Shown: piece by piece, positions 11,482 to 22,580 of the stretch
Layout of the letters: each line of letters opens with the position of its first letter
Numbering within the stretch: the first letter of the stretch is position 1
Source of the DNA: Hypericum androsaemum
Lineage: Eukaryota; Streptophyta; Magnoliopsida; Malpighiales; Hypericaceae
Reading direction: 5' to 3'
NCBI GenBank assembly: GCA_963995505.1
Contig: OZ023184.1
Location: 4,712,001-4,776,000 of the forward strand
DNA length: 64,000 bases
Position numbers and translations under genes: made by a program
Notes under the pieces: generated by a model
The model's database searches: none
Told to the model about the DNA's origin: nothing
What the model saw: only the letters and a program-made list of their open reading frames with translations

Positions 11482-12840
11482 GGCAAATTACTCTTAAGTC
11501 CCTGACTTTTGGTCACCCTCCTCTTAGGGTCTCCGATTTTTGGAAAATAATTGTCCCGTCCTTAAGTTTTGATGATAATAGACTCTCAGGTCTCTGGTGC
11601 CGGAATATTCTATATTCTCTGGCTAACCCCCACTTGAAAAGACCAAAATGCCCCTCCCACTTTAAAAATTAAAAATTCTTTTTTCCTTCCCACTTCATCT
11701 TCTTCCTCCCACTTCACTTTCTACCTCCTACCTTTGTTCAAAAACTTAACCCAAATAAAATCAAAACCAAACATAACAACTTGAAGAAGAAATTTCTAAA
11801 CTCAAATAAAATCAAAACAAAAAATTTTCTAAACTTGAAAAATCCTTAATTAATTATTCATTCCCCGAAGAAGAAATCAATCCAAAACATCATCCACAAA
11901 CTAAGTAAGTCGAACATCAACAAGGACGTCTCTAACCTCTCGCTTGTCTCTAACCTCTTGTCCCTGGGCCTACAAACTAAGTAAGTCAAAAATCAATCCA
12001 GGCTCAGCCCGTCTCTAACCTCTCGCCCCTGGGCCTGAACCCTAACCCTAGAAGGGTTGTCCAATTCAAGCCCCCTTATGCCGCAGCCCCGAACCCTTCT
12101 GACTCTGATGACGATGATGATGAGGAGAAGGAGAAGAAGCGGAGGAGGGAGTCAGATTCGGAGTAACGACATTCGGGGAGTCTCACGGCAGCGTTGGCTG
12201 CATCATCGATGGTTGCCCCCCGTGGATTCCTATCTCCGAGTCCGATCTCCAGTTGAACCTCGATCGGAGGTGCATTTTGCATTTTCTAATGGTTTACCAT
12301 TTCCTGGCGAGAGGATTAGAGAAGCCGGGGAGGAGCTCCGCGAAGGCGGACAGTTATCTTTCTGACGAGCCCGCTGCTGTGAACGGTTGCGGCTACACGA
12401 AAGTTGGATGCCGGTGATTGGGTGGATGTGGGCACCGGCCAACCTAGCCCTCAATGAGAAGGAGGCAGCGGGGCCCACAGAGGGGTGCCAGGCATGGAGG
12501 AAACGGCAGTCGTCACCGTAGGCCAGACAAAAACACAATATTTGGATAGGAGAGGTTCTTGCTTAACGGCGAGTTGCACTTTCTCCCTTCCAACATGTGG
12601 ACAATCCCATCACCGTCGAAGAGGTGGTACCTCGCCAGCAGCTCGAATAGCAGGTTGGCCTCATTTCGAACGCAAACTGTGGAGATGCATGCCAGAATTT
12701 TGCCGATCACTGGGAGGTCGTTAATAACTGGCCACTCCGGCACCGTCGCGAAGACCCAGCGATTTGCATCTCCGGGTCTCGAAACCCAAGCCCCATTCCT
12801 CTTCCCTACCCGCTCTTCCTTTGCTTCTGGCTAGTAACCG
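11482..12840. mobile_element. orphan MULE left end with GC-rich interior of possible captured gene origin
   Basis: A left MULE terminus starts GGGCAAATTACTC at 11482 and carries the same internal words as the 9502 element (CTGGTGCCGGAATATTC, AAAATGCCCCTCCCAC). No matching right end was found. Downstream, 12030-12840 is GC-rich and exon-like: an acidic/basic run reading [21 protein letters not shown] on the plus strand at about 12098-12160, and an uninterrupted minus-strand frame at 12513-12800 (contains [14 protein letters not shown]). Neither was assigned to a family. Confidence 0.45.
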
Positions 12841-13110
12841 TTTCTCCTCCTTTTTTGTGGTCTCGATGGCTGTTGCGTAGACCAGGTAATCCATTTTTTA
12901 AAATTAAATAAGAACTTCGAGATTTTGTTGTAGCTAAATAGGAGAAATGAGTTCTGAAATGAGCTCTGAGAATGTTGATGATGCCATAATGGAAATAGCT
13001 TTGAGAGTTGTTGCTGAGAATTTGCTAAATTGTGTGGAAATGGTCAAAAAAATTGGTTCCAATTGGGAAGAAGAAGGGAAAGGAAAATTGTTTTTTGCTT
13101 TGAGAGTTGT
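12841..13110. other. no recognisable feature
   Basis: A short open stretch (12947-13150) reads MSSEMSSENVDDAIMEIALR but runs into the MITE at 13111 and has no recognised relatives. Nothing else seen. Confidence 0.3.
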
Positions 13111-13457
13111 CCTGGACGATTCAATAGTTGATTTAGTTATGATTCAATAGTTCACTTAATTATGATTCAATGGTCTACCTAGTTATGATTCAATGGTCTA
13201 TTTTTTCCTGTCCCGGATAAATCGGTGTCCGTCCCAGTTACCCAGTTGCGATTCAATAGTTTACTCAGTTAAGATTCAATAGTTTACTCAGTTACGATTC
13301 AATAGTTTACCCAGTTATGATTCAACGGTTGTGAGCTTTTTTTATTTTGCACCCCCGTATTTCTGCATTTTTGTAAAATAGTCTCTGTGTGTTCTTCAAT
13401 AAAAATCCTCCAGCACCGTGCTGGATTTGGCCTCCAGGACCAAATCCGGTCCCTATA
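13111..13457. mobile_element. MITE with repeated ATTCAATGGT words, left end missing
   Basis: From CCTGGACGATTCAA (13111) to GGACCAAATCCGGTCCC (about 13457) this closely matches the element at 21283-21668. The body is an array of about eight units each containing ATTCAATRGT with TTACTCAGTTA-type linkers. The right inverted end (GGCCTCCAGGACCAAATCC) is present and the left one absent. Confidence 0.75.
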
Positions 13458-13464
13458 ACTGCAT

Positions 13465-14704
13465 ACTATGATTGTGACATTTGGCAGATGAATGTCAAAA
13501 CGACTTTCCTTAATGGGAACCTCGAAGAGCGAGTGTTTATAACGTAGCCATAAGATTTCTTATCCAGGTGAAATTCAAAATTTGTATGCAAACTGCATCC
13601 ATTTATGGATTAAAGCAAGCTTCTAGGAGTTGGAATATCTGTTTTGACGAAGCTATCAAATCGTTTGACTTCTTCAGGAATGCAAAAGATCCATGCATTT
13701 ATCGAAAACGTTGTGGGGATAAGACTATTTTTATTATCATATATATGTAGATGACATATTGATTTCGAAAAATAGTATTTCGCTAATGTAATCCATGAAT
13801 GATTGGATGTCCAAGACCTTCATGATGAAGGACTTGGGTGAAGCCTGCTACATACTTGGCATAAAGATTTACAGAGATAGATCTAAAAGGATGTAGATAG
13901 ACAAAGGTAATAAAGCATTTTAAAATAGAAGTCTCTAAAAGAGATTTTCTACCAATAAATCATGGGATAAAGCTATCAAATAAGGATTGTCCTTATAAAG
14001 AAGCTAAAATCGAATATATGAAAGATATCACATGCGCATCTACGATTGGGTCGATCATGTATGACATGACTTGCACTAGACTCGATGTGGCATACGCTAT
14101 CAGCATCACTGGTAGGTCCCAGAAGAATCTCACTGGTTTGATATTAAGAACATTCTGAAGTATCTTAGACAAACTAAGGAATGTTTCTTAGACTATGGCG
14201 GACAGCCAGAACTTGTGATAAACTGGGTTTACTAATGTCAATTTTATGACTGACTGTGATGACATGAAGTCACAGTCGGGATATGCCTTCAGGCTCAGTG
14301 GCGGAACGGTAAGCTGGAATAGGTCCAAGTAAAATACGACCGCGGATTCAACAACCGAAGCTGAGTACATAGCTACATCAGAAGCTACATAGGAGGCTGT
14401 CTAGTTTTCAGAGTTCTTGAAAGAACTAGGGGTAGTTCCAAGTACTAGTTTCCCAATAAAAATGTATTACGATAACACTGGCACGGTTGCACAAGCAAAG
14501 GAACCAAGATCCAACAACAAAAATAAGCATGTACATAGGTGATATCATATGATCTGAGAGATCATATCAAGAAAGAAAATAGAATTAGAATGTATTCTCA
14601 TAGAGGATAACCTATCTGATCCTTTCACCAAACCACTTAGCATTCAAAAGTACGCTAGACACTTTGAGAGTCTAGGTGTTAGACGCATGGGTGATTGGCT
14701 CTAG
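13465..14704 (+). pseudogene. copia pol remnant: RT and RNase H, heavily decayed
   Basis: Across shifted frames the copia RT signature is readable: WQMNVKTTFLNGNLEE near 13482, YGLKQASRSWN near 13600, YVDD at about 13745, then RNase H pieces (STTEAEYIATSEAT near 14348) and the C-terminal LSDPFTKPLS near 14615. Numerous stops and frame changes exclude function. It joins its 3' LTR at 14719 through a purine-rich stretch, GTGTGAGA. The 5' half of the element is absent, cut at the MITE boundary near 13460. Confidence 0.9.
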
Positions 14705-14718
14705 AACAAGTGTGAGAT

Positions 14719-16090
14719 TGTTAGTATATATGTCCTAGAGACAATCGAAATAATTACATTATACTTTATCACATTCAGTTATTTTATATTATTGATTTGA
14801 ATTAATAATATTCGGTATTACATAAATGAATATATAATGTTTGATTGTTTGCATATATTCACGTTTATGTTCCCATGAACTAGTGTTGTCATTGAGAATG
14901 TGAGATCTCATATGACTATGAACATAGTTCTTACACAGCCACATCAGTGATCAACGAGAATGAGATATCGATGATGCGATTGAGATTAGTGTGTGATTTG
15001 CATCATATCCTTATAGGATGCAGTGGTTCTCACAACTACGAGATACTAGGTATTTCATAATGGATGCACATATACTTTGGAGAGTATTGTCATGTCCGAT
15101 AGAGAAACTGTTTTGTATATTCTATTTGCGTGTCTACATAAATATCAATTTACGGAGTAGTATTATAGTCCTCCAATTTGAGGTCAATACGCACGACATT
15201 CACAGAGTGATGGGCTTTGACCATGACCGACACTTGCATTCCTGGCGGGATAGATAAGACATGTGTTAGATACATCATGAAGTACATGTGCGTGGTAGTT
15301 GAACCAAGAATAGGATTCATTCCTCAAATAGACTTGGATAGAATACTTGTCTTCTCATAACTAATTGGATCATTAGTTGTTGGCCAATGCAAGCCACTTT
15401 TGGAATGGTGTCTAAAGTGACAATATAAGTTCAACCAAGACCATTAGTTAGTCATTGGCCAGTTTCCTAGCAACGTACCTCATATGTTGAGATTGTCCGG
15501 TTTATTATCTAGGGTTCAACCAAGACCATTAGTTCAACTAATCGCCTGACATGTGAGGACATATGGGTCACACAACAAGTGGTCTTAATCAATAAAAGTT
15601 GGTTAAATTAAATATTAATTTGATCAAAAATATTTAATTTATAGAGAAATATTATAATTATATTAAATAAAATTATAATTATTTAATTAGATTTAATTAA
15701 ATAGTATATATATAAAAATATTTGACATGTTAACTCAGTCAAGAAAATATAATATTGGGCTTTCCGGGGGTTACTTCCCACTATGTTCCCTCCTAACATG
15801 GGAATGAGTTTTTTTCAATTCCCTCTGCATGAGGCTGCAAACCAAAATTAATATTTCCTACATTATATATATTATGTGTTAAAGTTGGTAAGGATGCAGA
15901 GAACGGGAAAAAGGAGAAGAGAAGAAAACCAAAAATCAACCTAGACACATATTTCTCTATTAATCTTCGTAGAGAATTCTCTTAGCGAATTCTCAAATAT
16001 TTTAACTGTCAATGATTTCGTAGACAACGGTTACGTGGATACTATAGTAAAGGATTCGATCAACGACGAGCTGTAAGAATTCTCTAACTA
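14719..16090 (+). repeat. 3' LTR of the decayed copia element
   Basis: Begins TGTTAGTATATATGTCC at 14719 after the purine tract. The first ~950 bp parallel the fragment at 3276-4221. The remainder (15660-16090) is AT-rich and has no second copy here, so the right end is approximate; sequence resembling an R/U5 region (AATTCTCTTAGCGAATTCTC) lies near 15972-15994. Confidence 0.7.
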
Positions 16091-16362
16091 TATTGTTATA
16101 CTTTATGTCATACTATCATGATCAGATTAGGTGTTGGCCGTCAAAAAGATTAGGTGTTGGCTAAAAATTTAATCTTCTGCTACTGCGAACTAGAGGTTCG
16201 TATTCAGAAAATTCCAACATAATAAACTTTTGGAACTATTTTTTATTTGGATGTTGAATACACACATATGATTATTTTTTAGGATGAATATATACATAAG
16301 ATTGTTTTCGTGTGAACCATATAATATTGGAGATGGAGTGAGAGGAATCTGGAGAGAAGAGT

Positions 16363-16740
16363 AAAATACGTTTGAAGTCAATAGTCGAGCGAGTTACGAG
16401 GATAATTTTTTATTCGAGGGTCACAACTTCTTATTCCGGAGTCTGATTGAATTGATTCAAGTTGCTTTGCTAAGGTGAGACGTATATCTACAATTTTTTA
16501 GTATGATTTCTCCAAATTTGGAGTGTAAGAATGTCGAAAATACGTTTGAAATCAATAGTCGAGTGAGTTACAACGATGAGTTTTGGGTTGGGAGCCACAA
16601 CTTCTTATCATGGAGTCTGATTGAGTTGATTTAAGTTGCTTTGTGATGTATATCTACAACGTTTTAGTTTATGACTTCTTCAAAATTTAGAATGTAAGAA
16701 TCTCAAAAATACGTTTGAAGTCAATATTCGACCAAGTTAC
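16363..16740. repeat. tandem duplication, ~170-bp unit, two and a fraction copies
   Basis: AAAATACGTTTGAARTCAAT recurs at 16363, 16537 and 16706 (spacing 174 and 169 bp) with matching downstream text (CACAACTTCTTAT, GGAGTCTGATTGA, GTATATCTACAA). The third unit is only the first ~35 bp. No gene is associated; AT-rich sequence without identifiable features continues to 17500. Confidence 0.85.
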
Positions 16741-17513
16741 AAGCGTCCAAAGTTGGAATACAAGATTGTGTATCAAAATATGTCAATATTGTGCTCTATT
16801 TATAGAGAATTTAAAAATAATAATTTTCATTTTTTTATTTTTATTTTTATTTATATTTTTATTAAAAGATAATATTAATTATGATAACCAAATAAATAAT
16901 ATATACTAGTATCTATTTCAACGAATAATATTGTATCACGTGTCATTAGAATTTGATTAAGATAAAAAAATTGCGAGCATCGCTCGGCCAGCGATCGGAT
17001 CGGCCAAAATGTCTCTGTTTTCTTTTTATTATTATTTCTCCTTTGTCCTCCGGTGGTGATCGCTGGCAAGGTGGTCTCACCTACTGAGCCATTAAATTCA
17101 CCTTATCATCCATCCATTTTCGTCAGACAGCGGTACATATACATGGAACTGAAATAATAAGATTTGAATATTAAAAAAACCAATAAGATATGGAAAACAG
17201 AAATATATATAACGTATGTATACATTGCCCTATATACTATCGATGGTAAAAACATATTATAAAATTAGTGTCAAATATTAAAAAAGTTTGACTCTATTAA
17301 TAATTTTAAAACACGAAATCTTATATAAAAAACGATAGATACAAGATATTAAATTGAATTTTTTTGGAATAACTAACCTGAATTTTTGATAAGATTCCAA
17401 TAAAAAGTGGGAAAGCGTTGGCCTTAGCGAGAGAAGGTTACGACTTGCGAGGGTAAAGAAAAAGAGAGTGGAGTCGTAGAGAAACCGAAGATCATGCACG
17501 CGTGGATTGGTTT

Positions 17514-17565
17514 GTCCCACATCGGATGAAGCTTCATAGACTCATTGGGGATCGACTATATAATA
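17514..17565 (+). promoter_or_regulatory. plant snRNA-type promoter: USE plus TATA box
   Basis: GTCCCACATCG (17514-17524) is an exact match to the plant upstream sequence element of spliceosomal snRNA genes, followed about 32 bp later by CTATATAATA (17556-17565). This longer USE-TATA spacing is the RNA polymerase II arrangement (U1, U2, U4, U5) rather than the shorter Pol III one (U6, U3). Confidence 0.85.
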
Positions 17566-17587
17566 GGCTTATGGCATAGGCCTGCCC

Positions 17588-17728
17588 TATGGCCTATGGC
17601 CATAGCTTGGGACTTCTATGAGTTCTATTGCACTTCGTAGTGGCGCGGGCCTTAAGTCTCTCAATAGTGGGAGATCGTACGTCATAATCTTGTGGCAGCG
17701 GGGGCTTTGCGTTCGCGCGGCCCCTTTA
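17588..17728 (+). ncRNA. U1 spliceosomal snRNA-like gene, 5' end lost (probable pseudogene)
   Basis: From about 17591 the sequence follows plant U1 snRNA: GGCCTATGGCC, the U1A-binding loop ATTGCACTTC (17628-17637), GGCGCGGGCCTTAAGTCTC, AGTGGGAGA, TACGTCATAATCTTG (Sm-site region, one base from the usual AATTTTG core), and the final stem-loop GGGGGC...GCGTTCGCGCGGCCCC ending near 17724. U1 RNA pairs its first bases (ACUUACCUG) with the 5' splice site. Here that sequence and stem-loop I, bound by U1-70K, are not found. The TATA box lies where U1 nucleotide 1 would map, so about 35 bp including the start site appear deleted. A 9-bp near-duplication (GACTTCTAT/GAGTTCTAT) precedes the U1A loop. Confidence 0.8.
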
Positions 17729-17743
17729 CAATTTTCAGTTAAA
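17729..17743 (+). terminator. plant snRNA 3'-end box
   Basis: CA followed by six bases and AGTTAAA matches the plant U-snRNA 3'-processing consensus CA(N)3-10AGTNNAA, placed just after the last stem-loop as expected. Confidence 0.75.
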
Positions 17744-18100
17744 GATTCTAATTTTGACCCAAATCTACTAATTGGGCGCGAATTTAGCCTATATTTAAGA
17801 ATTATTTATTAAATAATTTTGAATTAAAAAATACAAATTATTATCATATCTATATTTAACGTGTGGATAAAATATATGACTAAGATTGATTTTAATTTTC
17901 ATATCCATTCACTAAAATAAAAAAAAATGAAAGTGCCAGTTCTTTTTTTAGGGTAGGTAAAATCATAAATTGATTATTGTGTGTTGTTGCATCATCCGCA
18001 ATAGCAAGAGAAAATAAAGATCAAGGTCCACTTGTTCTTTATCAGCTAGCAAGCTCAAGTGTACGGAAAGAGCGTGCAATACTCTTCTCAAGCGAGAGAA

Positions 18101-19453
18101 ATGATGGGACCTTCCGCTCTTGCTCCTATTGCAAAGAGGTACAATCTATATACTCTACGTAACTACATTCTCTGTCTTGATTTCAACCCGCTTTGATACC
18201 ACATAATAATTCGATTGTTGTCTGAATTATATGGCTTTTCGTAAATTGATGAGGCTTAATATGATTTGGTTAATAATAACTTGTCTTGAACCTTGCATGC
18301 AAATTAGAGGGCAAGATCGGTTTCAACGCGTTCTGATACCACCTAATAGAATTCTATGGTTATTGTTGTAGTGTGATGTTATCCCCTTTTCATATGATTG
18401 ATTATACTCAATATACTTCAAAATTGTATGCTATGTCTCAGTTTCAACCCGTTCTGATACCACCTACTAGTTTGATTGTTGTCTAGTATAACGCTATCCC
18501 CTTTTCATAAATTGATAAGCGATCACTTGTGTTGAACCTTGTATGCAAATTAGAGGGCAAGATTGGTTTCAACCCACTCTAATACCACCTAATAGTTTGA
18601 TTGTTTGTCAGAATTCTGTGGCTGTTGTTGTAGTGTGATTCTGTGTTGAACCTTGTAATGCAGATTAGAGGGCAAGGTAGCAGTGATCACAGGAGGTGCA
18701 AGCGGGATAGGCGAATACACCGCGAAGCTGTTCGCTCAACACGGAGCCAAAGTAGTAATTGCAGACATTCAGGACGATCTTGGTCACTCTATCTGTCAAG
18801 AAACCAAACAGGGCATTTCCTACGTCCACTGCGATGTCACGAAAGAGCGCGACGTTGAGAACGTGGTGGATGCAGCTGTCTCGAAGCATGGAAAGCTCGA
18901 CATTTTCTTCAGCAATGCAGGGATTATGGGGAAACCTGATACAACGATTTCGTCCGTCGATTACGAGAACTTCAGGCATGTCCTTGACACGAACCTCTAC
19001 GGAGCATTCCTAGCAGGGAAGCACGCTTCGCGGGTTATGATCCCCGCGAATCGGGGTAGCATCATCTACACAGCAAGTGTAGCTGGAGTGACCGCTGGCC
19101 GCACTCCATACGCGTATGCAATGTCCAAGGCTGCTACAATAGCACTGACCAAGCAACTGTGCGTTGAGATGGGTCAATTTGGGATCAGAGTGAACTGCAT
19201 TTCTCCTCATGGCGTACCTACCCCTTTATTCTCCAAGCAATTCGGCGGCATTGATAGGAAAACCATGACGGGGATGATCGCGGCGGTCGCAACCTTGAAA
19301 GGGGTGATGTTAGAGGAGGACGACATAGCAGAAGCTGCATTGTACTTGGGAAGCGATGCCTCCAAGTACGTGAGCGGTTTGAACCTGATTGTGGACGGTG
19401 GCTCAACCACCACTAATGGGGGTCTGGCGGACCTAATGGAGAAAGTAGTCTAG
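18101..19453 (+). CDS. short-chain dehydrogenase/reductase A1 (NAD-dependent type)
   Basis: Two exons: 18101-18138 and 18664-19453, joined at a phase-2 GT-AG intron (donor AAGAG/GTACAA, acceptor TGCAG/ATTAGAGG); the protein is 275 aa, the usual length. It is a classical Rossmann-fold SDR: TGGASGIG at residues 22-29, Asp47 after the second strand (ADIQDD), which favours NAD over NADP, CDVT at 69-72, NAG at 97-99, and catalytic tetrad Asn123, Ser151, Tyr164, Lys168. The C-terminal part has GLNLIVDGG. Best family match is the plant xanthoxin/borneol/secoisolariciresinol dehydrogenase group, which oxidises alcohols on small terpenoids or phenolics in the cytosol. The substrate is not decidable. 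ATG choice: it is in frame with exon 2, is conserved in A2, and two ATGs are adjacent. Confidence 0.9.
18181..18660. repeat. degenerate tandem repeats in the A1 intron, copying the exon-2 junction
   Basis: TTTCAACSCG...GATACCAC recurs at 18181, 18321, 18442 and 18567. Two units end in GCAAATTAGAGGGCAAG (about 18299 and 18544), a copy of the real intron/exon-2 junction (GCAG/ATTAGAGGGCAAG) with the acceptor AG changed to AA. The A2 intron has two such repeat units and one decoy junction (about 26453), so intron length varies by unit number. Confidence 0.8.
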
Positions 19454-19769
19454 GTTGATTCTAATTCCTGAGTAAGGAAGAAACATGGTTGAATCTGAAC
19501 AACATATGTGGTTTCGCGTTAATTTGAGTGGATTTGTAATATCTGTAGCCTAACAAAATTTGCTTCATGGCTCCTGAAAAATCCTTGAATCCTGGTTTGT
19601 ACTTCTTAACCAAAACGTTCTTAAAGAAATTCGAAGTGAAGTAAGTTTTGAGTTTTCAGGGGCGATCACTGTTCGAATTATAAAATTTAGGCATTCGATT
19701 AATCCCTTTGGTTTTGAGTTGGCAGAGGCGATCATAATTCGAATTATAAAATTATAAGTTTTGAGTTGT

Positions 19770-20396
19770 TTGAGGAAAAAACTCATAAGTCCTTTTGGTT
19801 TGATATTTTGTACTCGGAGGTCCAGTATTTAGTAAATTAGTCCCTTAATTTTAAGAAATTTGACTCATTAGTTCCTCTAACATATTTATGCCTCAAATAA
19901 CAATACGAGATTATTAAAATACCCTCACTTCAATTAAAACCACAAAAAATAACTCACGGTAACTACTATAACTGATCAAAAGAAGAAATAACCCTAGGTT
20001 CTATCAAAGAACCCTAAACACCAATTAGAACAACTCCCTCTATTAGACAAAATTCTTAAGCTATTGTAATTAGTAATAGCGATAAACGATGAGACAAATC
20101 GAGATGTTCGCCAATGGCCAAGTCAAATAACGATGTGAATTCGACACCGATAGCATGTGAATCATTTTTTATTTATATTAGATGATCCATGCCCTACAGC
20201 TACAAGTGAAATTAATATTGAAGGCTTTGTGAACAAAGAAGGAACAAAGACGCAGACGGAGGAAAGGCTACACGCGGTTCAATCAGGTGAAAAGACAAAG
20301 TTACCCCTGTAGTTACACTTAATAAATTTAAGAACCAAGTACATGACCCGTGAGTACAATATATTAAACCACATGCATAATAAATTTTTCCCCTTT
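19770..20396. mobile_element. decayed non-autonomous MULE-like element
   Basis: The left text (GAGGAAAAAACTCATAAG..., with ATTTTGTACTCGGAGGTCC) is matched in reverse complement by 20290-20396 (GGGTCATGTACTTGG, ATATTGTACTCACGGG). No clear target-site duplication and no coding sequence. It is absent from the equivalent place in unit 2, which supports an insertion. Confidence 0.5.
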
Positions 20397-20399
20397 TTC

Positions 20400-21240
20400 T
20401 TTAGATAATTAGAATTATGTTGTCACAACAAGTATTTGATCCCTATTCACTCCTCGTACCATCCTACCCCTAGACGTTGGACAACATTTTGCTTATTGGT
20501 GACGTTGGACGACATTAATTACTCAAAATGCATAATTGGTCACGAATCATCAAATCTCCAGGCCTACCACATTAATCTAACTCGAAAAGTTGGGAAAAGA
20601 ACACTGTTTGGTTTCTCTTGTCTACCACCGAATCTGATGCCAAAGTAAAATATAATTTACTAATTATAGGATAAATATTTTTTTGAAATAGCTGGCATTG
20701 GATTTTAGCGTAAATGTCAGTTCTACTGTGTTTCGTATCTGTGCCAGATTTCTGAAACATGAAGAGAGAGACAGAGATGGAGACAATGACATAACATCAT
20801 CTTGCTTTTAGGAGTATTAGGGAAATTTTTGGCATATAAATTGTGAAATTTTTGGTATGTATTATACAACGTCTATCTTCGCTTAGTCTTAATAGCGTTT
20901 GTCTAGTACATATGAAATTGTATTTTGGTACAATTTTGTGTAATACTCTGGTATTTTTATGAGAATTAATATAATCTTTACCTTTCAAAAAAAATCTAAA
21001 TGCACTTTAAGATATTTTTTACATTCGTAAATTTTGAATGAAAAATATTTTTAAATAAAAATTTAAATTTTTTACCTGTTGTATCAATTCTTTGAGAAAT
21101 TATACCAATTATTAGTTTTTTATCAAAAAAAATTGTACTCACACTGTGATTTATATGGGCCCAGCCCATTGTGTAGTTCGATTTGCCCTTATATGGCCTT
21201 GAGCCCAGTTTACATTTAAAAAAGGATAAGATTCTTTCAC
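20400..21240. other. intergenic sequence shared with unit 2, no gene seen
   Basis: Parts around 20500-20790 and 21010-21240 align with 28080-28340 and 28550-28730. AT-rich, with no convincing coding frame or RNA gene. Confidence 0.5.
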
Positions 21241-21282
21241 TCCTGCCCCCGGGAACAAAGAGGTTTCAAGATACCACGCGTC

Positions 21283-21668
21283 GGGAGCGGATTTGGTCCT
21301 GCAAGGCCAAATCCAATCAGGACCGTCCTGGACGATTCAATGGTTGATTTAGTTATGATTCAATGGTTCACTTAATTATGATTCAATGGTCTACTTAGTT
21401 ATGATTCAATGGTCCGTTTTTTCCCGTTCCGGATAAATCGGGATCCGTCCCAGTTACCCAGTTACAATTCAATGGTTTACTCAGTTACGATTCAATAGTT
21501 TACTCAATTACGATTCAATGGTTTACCCAGTTATGATTCAATGGTTGTGGACTTTTTTTATTTTGCACCCTCATATTTCTGCATTTTTGCAAAATAGTCC
21601 CCACATATCCTTCAATAAAAATTCTCCAGCACCGTGCTGGATTCGGCCTCCAGGACCAAATCTGGTCC
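21283..21668. mobile_element. MITE with ATTCAATGGT iterations, both inverted ends present
   Basis: Left end GGATTTGGTCCTGCAAGG (21289 on) and right end CCTCCAGGACCAAATC (21647 on) are inverted repeats. The core carries about eight units with ATTCAATGGT separated by TTACTCAGTTAC-like linkers, a GC-rich interruption (CCCGTTCCGGATAAATCGGG) and a T-rich stretch. The locus is absent from the equivalent site in unit 2. GCGTC occurs close to both ends but the exact duplication is uncertain. Confidence 0.7.
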
Positions 21669-22580
21669 CCCAGGCGTCAGGCGACCAAGTGAAAGTGAAC
21701 AGACCCGAGCAAATCTTCGAGAGAGCGTAGCCTTTGTTTCTACTCTTTCTCAATTACTTTCAATAAACTACTATTTGAATCACTTATGGCGATTTCTCCA
21801 TGTCAACTATTTGAATCACTTATTAATATTATTCAATAAAATGTAGGCAGAGAAAATGATATTATTGAAGCTTATGTTTTTTTTATTAATGAGGTTTATG
21901 TGAGTGTACATAAACAAAGTTATATTGCCTGGAATCAGAAAAAAAAGACATTTTTTTCCGGAAGCGTGACGGTGCACTTCCCTTGACTGGACCATTAAAC
22001 TTTTTTTTTTTGCGAAAGCGACTGCCTACCAAAAATTTAACTTTTAGTTTTTTTTGGAAGAAATTTAACTTTTAGTTGGGCGGAAGAAAATGGTAAATAA
22101 TTAAAAAATAAGAAAAATAAATACCAATAAATATTTTAATATTTTTTAACTCTCGCAATAATAATTTTTATCGCATATTCTTCTTAACCAATAAATACCA
22201 ATTAAGAAACTAGTTTCTTCAAATTAGAGTAAGAAATAACCAAAAATTAAATGAAAACCTGTAAAAATTATCCAAATCCAAACACAATATTTTAAAACAA
22301 CCTATTGTCTAATAATACAAACCACCAACTTCACTAATATATTTAACAGAAGTGCAATTCATACAATATTGCCTAAATAATTTTGGAGTAGAGCGGATCA
22401 CAACACACCTGTCTTCATATAGCCCCTAGGTATACCACGTGACAGGACGACATAAAATAAAATTTTGTACATTGGGTTCGCCGGATACTCCAAGTTTAAT
22501 CCCTGATCCAAACTGAAGCTACCCATTACTCCATATTCAATCAATCTAATTCTAACCAGCGAGAAGATCAAGAACATCAT

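Noticed and set aside
12034..12052. Telomere-like AACCCTAACCCTAG
   Set aside because: Only two units, no array; more like a telo-box motif or chance.
18665..18979. Minus-strand open frames opposite the SDR exons (also 26597-27366, 30518-30895)
   Set aside because: Shadows of the SDR coding strand; no start context or domain.
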